DNA of 40,716 bases from UBA11524 sp965646445 (GTDB taxonomy: Bacteria > Bacillota > Clostridia > Christensenellales > Aristaeellaceae). The stretch lies in assembly GCA_965646445.1 (NCBI GenBank), contig CBFFZW010000038.1, forward strand, positions 1-40,716, read 5' to 3'. The notes under the pieces are model-generated. The model was not told the DNA's origin and made no database searches. It saw only the letters and a program-made list of their open reading frames with translations. A program made the position numbers and the translations under genes. Positions 17,237 to 25,514 of this stretch are shown here, piece after piece (the first letter of the stretch is position 1; every line of letters starts with the position of its first letter).

Positions 17237-18988
17237 ATGAAACAGAGCCATTATGATAAATACCCCGCTATCCGCGTCCGCACGGACGGCGGCGTTCATG
17301 CCTGGCAGGGCTGGGACGCCATCGGCGCGGAGTTAGCCGGAAGGCTGACAGACAAGCCCCGGCAGGTGATCTGCGTGGACTGCTACCACGGCGTGTGGGA
17401 GCGGGAGGTGCTGGACGCCCTGACGGCGCGCCTTCACCCGGATCATGTGTTCCTGGCGGGACAGGCGGCGCTGACCAAGGCGCAGGCGGACGCCATGCTG
17501 GCCTATAACGTGACGGACGACCGGGTGTTCGGCATCCTGTCCCATCACAGGATCGAGCAATTCTTCGACCCGGATAAGCTGGCGGCGGTGCGCCGGGAGA
17601 TCGAGGCGGCCCAGGGCGTGGTGCTGGTCTTCGGCGTGGGCGCGGCGCTGCTGTGCCAGCCGGATGTGCTGGTCTACGCCGATATGGCCCGGTGGGAGAT
17701 TCAGCTGCGCTTCCGCTCGGGGAAGCTGGCCAACTGGCTCAGCGACAACTACAATGAAGAAATTCTTCGCAAGTACAAGCGGGCGTTCTTCATTGACTGG
17801 CGGGTGCTGGATCGGCACAAGCTGACCCTGCACGACAGGATCGACTATGTCCTGGACACCAACAAGGCCGATACCCCCAGGATGATGACCGGCGGCATTT
17901 ACCGCGCGGGCCTGGCCCAGGCGGCAAGGCAACCCTTTCGGGTGGTGCCCTACTTTGACCCCGGCGTATGGGGCGGCCAGTGGATGAAGTCCGTGTGCGG
18001 GCTGGATCCCGACAAGACCAACTATGCCTGGAGCTTTGACGGCGTACCCGAGGAAAACAGCCTGCTGATGGACGTGGACGGCATCGTGCTGGAAACCCCC
18101 GCCATCAACCTGGTGCTGACCCGGTCCCGGGAGCTCCTGGGCGACAAGGTTCACGCCCGCTTCGGCGCGGAATTCCCCATCCGCTTCGACTTCCTGGATA
18201 CCATGGGCGGCGGCAACCTGAGCCTGCAGGTGCATCCCCTGACGGAGTATATCCAGAACACCTTCGGCATGCACTACACCCAGGATGAAAGCTACTATAT
18301 CCTGGATGCCGATGAAAACGAGGACACCCACGTTTATCTGGGCTGCAGGACGGGCATCGACCGGGAGGAGTTCGCCCAGGCCCTGGCACGAAGCCAGGAG
18401 ACCGGCGAATTTGACGCCGAGCGCTACGTCAACGTCATCCCCGCCAGGAAGCACGATCATTTCCTGATCCCCGCAGGCACCATCCACTGCTCGGGCAAGA
18501 ACTGCATGGTGCTGGAGATCAGCGCCACGCCCTACATCTTCACCTTCAAGCTGTGGGACTGGGGCTGTCTGGGCCTGGACGGCCGCCCCCGGCCCATCCA
18601 CCTGGAGCACGGCATGAAGAACATCCAGTTCGACCGCGACACCCAGTGGGTGATGGACAACCTGGTGGATCAGGTACAGCTCATCCATGAGGAGGACGGC
18701 GTGCGGGAGGAGCGCACGGGCCTGCATGAGCGGGAGTTCATCGAGACCCGGCGGCACTGGTTCACCCGAAAGGTGGAGCACGACACCCACGGCGGCGTGA
18801 ATGTGCTGAATCTGGTGGAGGGCGAGGAGGCCATCGTCGAGAGTCCCGAGGGCAAATTCGAGCCCTTTGTGGTACACTATGCGGAGACCTTCATCATCCC
18901 GGCGGCGGTGGGCCGCTACACCATCGCGCCCCATGGCCCCGGCGTCGGCAAAAAGCTGGCCACCATCAAGGCGTATGTGCGTACCTGA
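17237..18988 (+). CDS. Long class I mannose-6-phosphate isomerase with extra N-terminal domain
   Basis: Predicted 583 residues, far longer than the usual 300-400 of class I phosphomannose isomerases. The isomerase part starts at about residue 235 with YFDPGVWGGQWMK and contains the zinc-site blocks LSLQVHPLTEY (H333) and DESYYIL (E351), plus FLIPAGTIHCSG. Residues 1-230 form a separate alpha/beta domain with hydrophobic strands QVICVDCY and GVVLVFGVGAALL and a DVLVYADMARWEIQ block. It is reminiscent of nucleoside/uridine-kinase folds but has no GxxxxGK Walker A loop. It converts mannose 6-phosphate to fructose 6-phosphate; the N-terminal role is unknown. It is flanked on both sides by cupin phosphoglucose isomerases. 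Confidence 0.85.
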   Translation: MKQSHYDKYPAIRVRTDGGVHAWQGWDAIGAELAGRLTDKPRQVICVDCYHGVWEREVLDALTARLHPDHVFLAGQAALTKAQADAMLAYNVTDDRVFGILSHHRIEQFFDPDKLAAVRREIEAAQGVVLVFGVGAALLCQPDVLVYADMARWEIQLRFRSGKLANWLSDNYNEEILRKYKRAFFIDWRVLDRHKLTLHDRIDYVLDTNKADTPRMMTGGIYRAGLAQAARQPFRVVPYFDPGVWGGQWMKSVCGLDPDKTNYAWSFDGVPEENSLLMDVDGIVLETPAINLVLTRSRELLGDKVHARFGAEFPIRFDFLDTMGGGNLSLQVHPLTEYIQNTFGMHYTQDESYYILDADENEDTHVYLGCRTGIDREEFAQALARSQETGEFDAERYVNVIPARKHDHFLIPAGTIHCSGKNCMVLEISATPYIFTFKLWDWGCLGLDGRPRPIHLEHGMKNIQFDRDTQWVMDNLVDQVQLIHEEDGVREERTGLHEREFIETRRHWFTRKVEHDTHGGVNVLNLVEGEEAIVESPEGKFEPFVVHYAETFIIPAAVGRYTIAPHGPGVGKKLATIKAYVRT

Positions 18989-19006
18989 CGGAAGGAGCGA
19001 CCATCC

Positions 19007-19786
19007 ATGAATTTTGATCCCGGATTTGATATTGAGCCGCTGTCCGTGGACGAGGGCTTCCGGCTGGGGGCGGGCTGCTTCGACCGCGGCGTGGAGTTCC
19101 GCAAGCTGGACAGCCTGCGCGGCAGCCTGCGGGAGCCGGACTGCGACGGGCCCGAAAATGTCTACGCCATCATGATGGACGTGGGCCGCAGGGAGGATCT
19201 CCCGGCCTTGGAGGAGCGCATGCTGCTCTACGGCGTGGTGACCTACGCCGCCGGACGGCTGGGGCGCGAGCCCATCCGCAGCCAGGGACACATTCACAAG
19301 GTATCCGCCCACTGCGGCTGGTCCACCCCGGAGGTCTACGAAATCTGGACGGGCCGCGCGGTGATCTACATGCAGGAGACCGGCGAGGACGCGCCCGGCC
19401 GCTGCTACGCGGTGGAGGCCGGCCCCGGCGATGTGGTCATTGTTCCGCCTTACTGGGTGCACGCCACCGTCAGCGCCGATCCCGATCAGCCGCTGACCTT
19501 CGGCGCCTGGTGCGACCGGGACTACGGCTTTGTCTATGACCAGGTGCGCAGCCACGGCGGCATCGCCTGGTTCCCCCTGCTCAAGGAGAACGGCTCCCTC
19601 ACCTGGGAGAAGAACCCCGCCTACCAGACCGACGAGCTCATCATCGAGGGCCCATCCACCTACGCGGCCCTGGGCCTGGAAAAGGGCAAGCCGATTTACC
19701 GGCAGTTCCGCGAGGATCCCGACCGGTTCCTGTTCGTCTCCGACCCCAAGCGGGCGGCGGATGTCTGGGCGCGCTTCATCCCCTGA
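19007..19786 (+). CDS. Cupin-type glucose-6-phosphate isomerase family protein (copy 2)
   Basis: Predicted 259-residue second member of the cupin GPI family, only distantly similar to the copy at 16666-17214. The metal site is visible as H95 and H97 in RSQGHIHK, a glutamate in TPEVYE (probably E112), and H152 in PPYWVHATV. Residues 190-259 add a C-terminal extension absent from the shorter paralogue. The start follows AAGGAG. It may isomerise a different sugar phosphate from copy 1, or glucose 6-phosphate released by the GH1 branch. Its coupling with the long mannose-6-phosphate isomerase (18-base gap) suggests a shared pathway. Confidence 0.8.
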   Translation: MNFDPGFDIEPLSVDEGFRLGAGCFDRGVEFRKLDSLRGSLREPDCDGPENVYAIMMDVGRREDLPALEERMLLYGVVTYAAGRLGREPIRSQGHIHKVSAHCGWSTPEVYEIWTGRAVIYMQETGEDAPGRCYAVEAGPGDVVIVPPYWVHATVSADPDQPLTFGAWCDRDYGFVYDQVRSHGGIAWFPLLKENGSLTWEKNPAYQTDELIIEGPSTYAALGLEKGKPIYRQFREDPDRFLFVSDPKRAADVWARFIP

Positions 19787-19809
19787 CGCATGAGCAAAGG
19801 AGAATGACC

Positions 19810-21171
19810 ATGAGCTTCCCGAAAAACTTCCTGTGGGGCACGGCGACCTCCTCCTATCAGATTGAGGGCGGCGCCTATGAGGACGGTAAGGGCCTGAACA
19901 TCTGGGATGAATTCACCAGGGTGCCCGGCGCCATCCGCGACCGTTCCTCCGGCGATGTGGCCATCGACCACTACCACCATTACCGGGAGGATGTCCGGCT
20001 GATGGCGGAGATGGGCATCCGCAATTACCGCTTTTCCATCTCCTGGGCGCGGGTGATGCCCGAGGGCACGGGTGAGGTGAACGAGCAGGGCATCGCGTTT
20101 TATTCCAACCTGATCGACTGCCTGCTGGCCCACGGCATCCGCCCCTTCTGCACCCTGTATCACTGGGATCTACCCAGCGCTCTGCACCGCCGCGGCGGCT
20201 GGCTGAACCCCGAGATGCCCGACTGGTTCGCGGCCTATGCCCGCCTGATCGGCCAGCGGCTGGGCGACCGGTGCAAGGACTTCATCACCATCAACGAGCC
20301 CCAGTGCATCATCGGCTCCGGCTATGCCCTGGGCGTCCATGCCCCCGGGCTGAAGGCCAGCGCGTCCGACCTGGTGAAAATGGCCCACAACCTGATGCTC
20401 TCCCACGGGCGGGCGGTGCAGGCGCTCCGGGAAACCGTGCCCGGCGTCCGCGTTGGCTACGCTCCCTGCGGCGATCCCGCCGTGCCCTTCAGCGACAAGC
20501 CGGAGGACATCGAGGCGGCCCGGAAGGCTTATTTCAGCGTGCCGGTGGATGAAAAGGTGGGCCCCTCCTGGAACATCGCCTGGTTCTCCGACCCGGTGAT
20601 GCTGGGGCAGTACCCGGCGGACGGCCTCAAGGGCTACGAGAAGTTCCTGCCCCGTACCTGGGAGAAGGATCTGCTGACCATCCATCAGCCCCTGAATTTC
20701 TATGCCCAGAACATCTACCAGGGCCAGCGCTGGCAGGCGGGCAAGGACGGCCAACCCCGGCCTGTGTCCTTCCCCACGGGCCATCCCCACAACGCGCTGA
20801 ACTGGCCCATTGAGGCGGAGGGCTTGTACTGGGGCCCGCGCTTCCTGTATGAGCGCTACAAGACGCCCATTATCATCACCGAGAACGGCATGGACGCCCA
20901 TGACTGCGTCAGCCTGGACGGCAAGGTACACGACCCCAACCGTCAGGATTACATCCACCGCTACCTGCTGGCCCTCCGCCATGCCATTGCTGACGGCGTG
21001 GATGTCCGGGGCTACTTCTACTGGAGCTTCTTCGACAACTTTGAGTGGGCTCACGGCTACAACGAGCGCTTCGGCCTGGTGTATGTGGATTACCAGACCC
21101 AGGAGCGCATCCTGAAGGACAGCGCCCACTGGTACAAGCAAGTGATGGAGACCAACGGCGAATGCCTGTAA
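19810..21171 (+). CDS. GH1 family beta-glucosidase
   Basis: Predicted 453-residue GH1 enzyme hydrolysing beta-glucosides or related disaccharides in the cytoplasm. The N-terminal signature FPKNFLWGTATSSYQIEG (residues 3-20), acid/base E163 in TINEPQ and nucleophile E358 in ITENGMD are all intact, as is the C-terminal YFYWSFFDNFEWAHGY. It lacks the SxK loop typical of 6-phospho-glucosidases in the region near FGLVY, so it probably takes unphosphorylated sugars, fitting an ABC rather than a PTS importer. The start at 19810 is chosen over 19804 because GGAG (19799-19802) then has 7-base spacing. Confidence 0.92.
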   Translation: MSFPKNFLWGTATSSYQIEGGAYEDGKGLNIWDEFTRVPGAIRDRSSGDVAIDHYHHYREDVRLMAEMGIRNYRFSISWARVMPEGTGEVNEQGIAFYSNLIDCLLAHGIRPFCTLYHWDLPSALHRRGGWLNPEMPDWFAAYARLIGQRLGDRCKDFITINEPQCIIGSGYALGVHAPGLKASASDLVKMAHNLMLSHGRAVQALRETVPGVRVGYAPCGDPAVPFSDKPEDIEAARKAYFSVPVDEKVGPSWNIAWFSDPVMLGQYPADGLKGYEKFLPRTWEKDLLTIHQPLNFYAQNIYQGQRWQAGKDGQPRPVSFPTGHPHNALNWPIEAEGLYWGPRFLYERYKTPIIITENGMDAHDCVSLDGKVHDPNRQDYIHRYLLALRHAIADGVDVRGYFYWSFFDNFEWAHGYNERFGLVYVDYQTQERILKDSAHWYKQVMETNGECL

Positions 21172-21206
21172 CGCCCATCTAAACTACGATAAGAGAGGGA
21201 ACGAAC

Positions 21207-22238
21207 ATGAGCGAGATCAGGATCATCAACGGCCAGTCCCTGCCCAACATGCCCTGGCAGGATCGCCCCGCCCAGGACAACACCGCCACCCCCCTGTGGC
21301 GTTACAGCGCCAACCCCATCATGGGCCGCAACCCCACCCCGGAGATCGGCCGCATCTTCAACAGCGCCGTGGCTCCCTGGAAGGACGGCTACATCGCCGT
21401 GCTGCGCGGCGAGCAGGTGGACGGCGTGCCCCATGTGTACCTGGGCCGCTCCAAGGACGGCATCCACTGGCAGGTGGATCGGGAAAAGGTGAAGTTCGTG
21501 GACGAGCAGGGTGAGCCCTGGATGCCCAACTACGCCTATGATCCCCGCCTGGTACGCATCGACGATACCTACTACATCATCTGGTGCACGGACTTCAGCG
21601 GCGCGGCCATCGGCATGGCCCGCACCACGGACTTCGAGCACTTCGTCCGCCTGGAGAATCCCTTCATTCCCTACAACCGCAACGCCGTGCTCTTCCCCCG
21701 GAAGGTCGGCGGCATGTACAAGCTGCTCTCCCGGCCCTCGGATTCCGCCCACACGCCCTTCGGTGACATCTTCCTCTCCGAAAGCCCTGACCTGACCTAC
21801 TGGGGCCGCCATCGCCATGTGATGAGCCGCGGGCCCATGTGGTGGGAGGCTGTGAAAATCGGCGGCGGCGCGTGCCCCATCGAGACCAGCGAGGGCTGGC
21901 TGATGCTGTTCCACGGCGTGGCCAGCACCTGCAACGGCTTTGTGTACTCCATGGGCGGCGCTATCCTGGACATTGACGAGCCCAGCAAGGTGCTCTACCG
22001 CTGCGAGAACTACCTCCTCACCCCCGAGGCCCCCTACGAGGTCAGCGGCTTCGTGCCCAATGTGGTATTCCCCTGCGCCACCGTGCAGGACGCCGACACC
22101 GGCCGCATCGCCATCTACTACGGCGCGGCGGACACCTGCGTGGGCCTGGCCTTCGGCTATGTGGATGAGATTGTCCGCTACATCAAGGATCACAGCGTGC
22201 TGAACCCCGGCGACGGCGAGGCCTTCGAGCGCTTCTGA
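21207..22238 (+). CDS. GH130 family beta-mannoside phosphorylase
   Basis: Predicted 343-residue five-bladed beta-propeller enzyme of family GH130. Characterised members phosphorolyse beta-1,4-mannosyl-glucose or beta-1,4-mannooligosaccharides to mannose 1-phosphate. The proton donor is probably D112 in NYAYDPRLVRI, and GIHWQ, ARTTDFEHF and IYYGAADTCVG are family-typical blocks. The length fits the mannooligosaccharide phosphorylase group better than the longer mannosyl-glucose phosphorylases, but the subfamily is not certain. No signal peptide. Together with the GH2 beta-mannosidase it is the best evidence that the locus handles beta-mannosides. A phosphomannomutase to use mannose 1-phosphate is not in the window. 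Confidence 0.88.
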   Translation: MSEIRIINGQSLPNMPWQDRPAQDNTATPLWRYSANPIMGRNPTPEIGRIFNSAVAPWKDGYIAVLRGEQVDGVPHVYLGRSKDGIHWQVDREKVKFVDEQGEPWMPNYAYDPRLVRIDDTYYIIWCTDFSGAAIGMARTTDFEHFVRLENPFIPYNRNAVLFPRKVGGMYKLLSRPSDSAHTPFGDIFLSESPDLTYWGRHRHVMSRGPMWWEAVKIGGGACPIETSEGWLMLFHGVASTCNGFVYSMGGAILDIDEPSKVLYRCENYLLTPEAPYEVSGFVPNVVFPCATVQDADTGRIAIYYGAADTCVGLAFGYVDEIVRYIKDHSVLNPGDGEAFERF

Positions 22239-22274
22239 CGCGCCGGGAATCTGGCAGAATCATGGAAGGAAGCG

Positions 22275-23690
22275 ATGCGCGTGAAGGCGTTCCGCCGCCC
22301 GAATATCCTGGTGATCTATACCGACCAGCAGCGCTGGGACACCCTGGGCTGCAACGGCCAAAAAGCCGTCCCCACGCCCAACATGGATGCCCTGGCGGCC
22401 ATGGGCGCCAGACTGGATCAGTGCTATGTGCAGAATCCCGTCTGCGCCCCCAGCCGGGCCAGCTTTCTCTCCGGGCAGTACTGCTCGGCCCTGGGCATCG
22501 GCACCAACGGCGTGCGCTTCCCGGAGGATGTGCCCACGCTGCCCGGCATCCTGCGTTCCTACGGGTACACCACGGCGCAGATCGGCAAGCTGCACTTCGA
22601 GCCCCATGCCCGGCGGGATCACCGCGATCCGCCCCTGTGCTACGGCTTTGACGTGATGATCCAGTCCGACGAGCCCGGCTGCTATGATGATGCCTACACC
22701 AAGTGGGTGGAGCGTGTGGCTCCCGACCAGCTGGACGGCGTGCGAACCATGCTGCCTCCCGCCGCAGTGCTCTGGGGCAAGAAGGGGTACAGCGACGTGC
22801 CCCGCAACACCCACGAGCCCTACTGCTTCCAGGCGGACGCTTCCCTGACCCACACGGCCTTCGTCACCGCCCAGACCTGCGACTTCATCCGCCGTCAGGA
22901 CAGGAACAGGCCCTACTTCTGCGTGGCGGGGTATTACGCGCCCCATCCGCCGCTGAATCCGCCCAAGGCGTATATCGACCGGGTGGATCGCAGCAGGGTT
23001 CGCCTGCCAGTGGTGGGGGCGGAGGAAAGCATCTCCCCGGCCCTGCAGGGCATGACCGACGAGCAATGGCGGGATGTGGCCTGCGCCTACCTGGCCATGG
23101 TGGCTCAGGTGGACGACGGCGTGGGCGAGCTGCTGGACTGCATCCGTCAGCGCGGCGATCTGGAGGACACGGTCATCGTCTTCACCAGCGACCATGGGGA
23201 ATTCCTGGGCGACCATGGCCGCATTCAGAAGGGGATGCCGGGGCACGACTGCATCACCCATGTACCGTGCCTGATTTCCTATCCGCGCCTGATCCCCGCC
23301 GGCCGCGTATGCGGCGCGCTGACGGAGGCGGTGGACATCGCCCCCACGCTGCTGGACTACTGCGGCGTGCAGTCGCCCTCCTTCATGCAGGGTCAATCGC
23401 TGACGGCGCTGCTGGAGGGCCGGACGGACGCCCACAAGGAAGCCGTGCTGACGGAGTACTTCGGGGAGCATGGCGACCGGCAGACCAACGTGCGCACGGA
23501 GAAGTACAAATACTACTGCCCCGAGCAGGGCAGGGAACTGCTTTTCGATCTGAAAAAAGACCCTGATGAAACGCACAGCGTCGCTGCGGAAGACGAATAT
23601 GCCGCCGTGCTGAGCGAGATGCGGCTGCACATGCTCCGCGCCATCCAGCGCGCCGCCTACCAGGGCCTGCCGCGTATCGACGAATATTAA
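22275..23690 (+). CDS. Cys-type sulfatase, alkaline phosphatase superfamily
   Basis: Predicted 471-residue sulfatase (S1-type family). The metal-binding start NILVIYTDQQRWDTLG (D17, Q18) and the formylglycine motif VCAPSRASFLSG with C57 are intact, as is FTSDHGEFLGDHG in the C-terminal half. C57 must be oxidised to formylglycine by a maturase (anSME in anaerobes), which is not encoded here. There is no signal peptide, so it would desulfate sugars after import. GGAAGGAAG lies just before the ATG. Its presence in a mannoside locus suggests a sulfated substrate, though related hydrolases acting on phosphonate or phosphate esters cannot be excluded. Confidence 0.88.
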   Translation: MRVKAFRRPNILVIYTDQQRWDTLGCNGQKAVPTPNMDALAAMGARLDQCYVQNPVCAPSRASFLSGQYCSALGIGTNGVRFPEDVPTLPGILRSYGYTTAQIGKLHFEPHARRDHRDPPLCYGFDVMIQSDEPGCYDDAYTKWVERVAPDQLDGVRTMLPPAAVLWGKKGYSDVPRNTHEPYCFQADASLTHTAFVTAQTCDFIRRQDRNRPYFCVAGYYAPHPPLNPPKAYIDRVDRSRVRLPVVGAEESISPALQGMTDEQWRDVACAYLAMVAQVDDGVGELLDCIRQRGDLEDTVIVFTSDHGEFLGDHGRIQKGMPGHDCITHVPCLISYPRLIPAGRVCGALTEAVDIAPTLLDYCGVQSPSFMQGQSLTALLEGRTDAHKEAVLTEYFGEHGDRQTNVRTEKYKYYCPEQGRELLFDLKKDPDETHSVAAEDEYAAVLSEMRLHMLRAIQRAAYQGLPRIDEY

Positions 23691-23717
23691 GGGCTGTGAA
23701 AAAAGGAGGAAGCCGCC

Positions 23718-24479
23718 ATGATGCTTGGAGCGCAAACTTATACCGTAAGGAGCTATACACAGAACACCCGGGACTTCCGGGAGACGATGAAGCGCATTGC
23801 CGCCATCGGCTATGAATGCGTGCAGTTGTCCGCCATCGGCAATGTGCCGGTGCAGGCCCAGCGTGACATCTGCGATGAATTCGGCCTCAAGATCGCCCTG
23901 ACCCACACCAACCCCGACCGCATGATCGACGACACTGAGGGCGTCATCCGCGACCATGAGATTCTGGGCTGCGATTACATCGGCATCGGCATGATGGCCC
24001 CCAAATACCAGACCGCCGAGTGGATCGACCAGTTTGCCAAGGATTTCCTCACCCCCGCCAAGAAAATGCGCGACGCCGACAAGCGGCTGATGTACCACAA
24101 CCACAACATCGAATGGACGCGCCTGCGGGACGGCCGCCGCATCATGGACGTGCTGCTGGAGCAAATGCCCGCCGAGCTCATGGGCTTCACCCTGGACACC
24201 TACTGGGTGCAGGCTGCCGGCGCCGATGTGCTGACCTGGATTGACAAGCTGCAGGATCGCATCCCCTGCGTGCACCTCAAGGACATGGCGGTGCAGGGCT
24301 TCGACCAGAAGCTGGCCCCCGTGGGCGAGGGCAACCTGGACTTCCCCAAGATTCTGGCGCGGCTGAAGGCGTTGGGCAAGACGGAATACCTCCTGGTGGA
24401 GCAGGACGATTGCTATGGCGAAAGCCCCTTTGACTGCCTCAAGCGCAGCTATGACAACATCCGAGGGATGGGCTATTGA
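23718..24479 (+). CDS. Xylose-isomerase-like TIM-barrel sugar isomerase/epimerase
   Basis: Predicted 253-residue protein of the sugar phosphate isomerase/epimerase (AP endonuclease family 2) TIM-barrel superfamily. Candidate metal-binding blocks are LMYHNHNIEW (residues 114-123), LDTYWVQAAG and CVHLKDM. GGAGG precedes tandem ATGs at 23718 and 23721. Such proteins interconvert keto and aldo sugars or epimerise inositols and hexoses; the exact reaction is not readable from sequence. It follows the sulfatase by 27 bases and probably handles an unusual sugar released from the imported glycan. Confidence 0.85.
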   Translation: MMLGAQTYTVRSYTQNTRDFRETMKRIAAIGYECVQLSAIGNVPVQAQRDICDEFGLKIALTHTNPDRMIDDTEGVIRDHEILGCDYIGIGMMAPKYQTAEWIDQFAKDFLTPAKKMRDADKRLMYHNHNIEWTRLRDGRRIMDVLLEQMPAELMGFTLDTYWVQAAGADVLTWIDKLQDRIPCVHLKDMAVQGFDQKLAPVGEGNLDFPKILARLKALGKTEYLLVEQDDCYGESPFDCLKRSYDNIRGMGY

Positions 24480-24524
24480 TACCATGCTGTTGGCGGGCAA
24501 AGGCCCGGAAAGGGAGGGCCTGGC

Positions 24525-24818
24525 ATGAATGAGGTTCTGGAAGCGCTGATGGTTGTGAGCTTTGGCCTGTCCTGGCCCGCGTCCATCGTGAAGTCCTACA
24601 CCGCCCGGACGGCAAAAGGCAAGAGCATTTTCTTCATGTCCATGATCGCCTTTGGCTACCTGTGCGGCATTGTGTGGAAGGTGAATGTTTTCCGTGCTAC
24701 GGGAAAGTGGCATTACCCGGCGTACTTCTATATTCTGAATCTGGTGATGGTGCTGGGGGATATTGGTCTGTATTTCAGAAATCGCTGGCTGGATCAGATG
24801 CGGGAGAAGGAAGCATAA
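24525..24818 (+). CDS. Small PQ-loop / SemiSWEET-like membrane protein
   Basis: Predicted 97-residue membrane protein with three hydrophobic helices (about 7-24, 34-52 and 66-86), the size and layout of a single SemiSWEET/PQ-loop unit. The segment GLSWPASIVKSYTARTAKGKSIFF resembles the proline-containing first helix and the following basic loop of that family, but a true PQ pair is absent. SemiSWEETs dimerise to pass sugars passively. It is the last gene of the operon, directly before the terminator. It could export surplus monosaccharide or partner the importer; function is inferred. Confidence 0.7.
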   Translation: MNEVLEALMVVSFGLSWPASIVKSYTARTAKGKSIFFMSMIAFGYLCGIVWKVNVFRATGKWHYPAYFYILNLVMVLGDIGLYFRNRWLDQMREKEA

Positions 24819-24820
24819 AA

Positions 24821-24858
24821 AATCGCCCAAGTGGATTGGCCGCTTGGGTGATTTTTTT
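24821..24858 (+). terminator. Rho-independent terminator of the glycan operon
   Basis: AATCGCCCAAG (24821-24831) pairs, with one G-T wobble, with CTTGGGTGATT (24842-24852), followed by a run of Ts (24852-24858). It starts three bases after the stop codon of the PQ-loop gene and closes the plus-strand operon of about 15.6 kb. Confidence 0.88.
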
Positions 24859-24912
24859 GCAGGGGGAGTGGCGCTTTGCGGTTTCGAAGTTTGGTGAAAA
24901 ATCAAGCATTTG

Positions 24913-25430
24913 GGGCCCCGAAGGATTCCAAAGGGCGATCGGAAAGGCCTTTGGCTGCCCCGCAGGGCGGAACTCCTGTTTGAATGTTAAGAGCCTTGCA
25001 AGGATGCTTTTCCCTTGCAAGGCTCTTTATGATAATGGTTCTACTTTCTCCACGGAGAAAGTAGCAAAGAGGTCTGGGGGCCGCCAAAGTTAACCTGCAT
25101 GAGTGGCGGCCCCCAGGCCCCCCGTGGCATAATTTGTTGCGCGTAGCCATGATCGGTCACCAGCTAATACCGCCTCGCAGGGGCGGTCTTCCTCCTCTAT
25201 TGGAGCAGGTGAGTGTCCAGCAGGCAGCGGAGTTTTCGTTTGGCTTGGCTTTGCGGCGTGGTTGCACATGGGACTGGTACCGGCGGTTTCCATGTAGGCC
25301 TGGTGAAGCCAGCAGAGTTTCTGTAGGGTGGCTCGCCTTGCAGATTCCCAATCTCTTATAGTTGCGGGCCGAAGGTTTCCAAAGGGCGATCGGAAAGCCC
25401 TTTGGTCGCGCCGCAGCGCGAAACCCCTGC
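24913..25430 (+). repeat. Dispersed hairpin-rich intergenic element, copy B (reference)
   Basis: Copy B lies between convergent genes and sets the reference orientation. In order it holds: an outer unit (CCCCGAAGGATTCC then AAAGGGC...GCCTTTGG); a 14-bp hairpin 24990-25003/25013-25026; a near-palindrome 25042-25063; a 16-bp stem 25071-25086/25104-25119; a conserved block ending in the ACCGCC/GGCGGT hairpin near 25169-25187; the TTGCACATGGGACTGGTACC block near 25262; and a second end unit at 25371-25406 in the same orientation as the first. Against copy A the distal stem bases have changed on both arms and still pair. No coding gene is supported in 24819-25514. Confidence 0.85.
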
Positions 25431-25469
25431 TGGGCAAAATATTTTGTTAAGGAAGTTCGGGTTCAGCAC

Positions 25470-25508
25470 AAAAAACCCGCCATCGCGTCAATGAGCCGCG
25501 ATGGCGGG
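25470..25508 (-). terminator. Terminator of the phosphate transporter gene
   Basis: On the minus strand a perfect 12-bp stem, CCCGCCATCGCG (25476-25487) against CGCGATGGCGGG (25497-25508), is followed by a T-run (A-run 25470-25475 on the plus strand). It sits seven bases after the stop codon of the transporter gene. Confidence 0.9.
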
Positions 25509-25514
25509 GAAGGA

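Noticed and set aside
25150..25190. AGCTAATACCG in the conserved block of the intergenic elements, resembling a phrase in 16S rRNA
   Set aside because: The match is about eleven bases, the flanking sequence does not resemble rRNA, and no larger rRNA structure is present.
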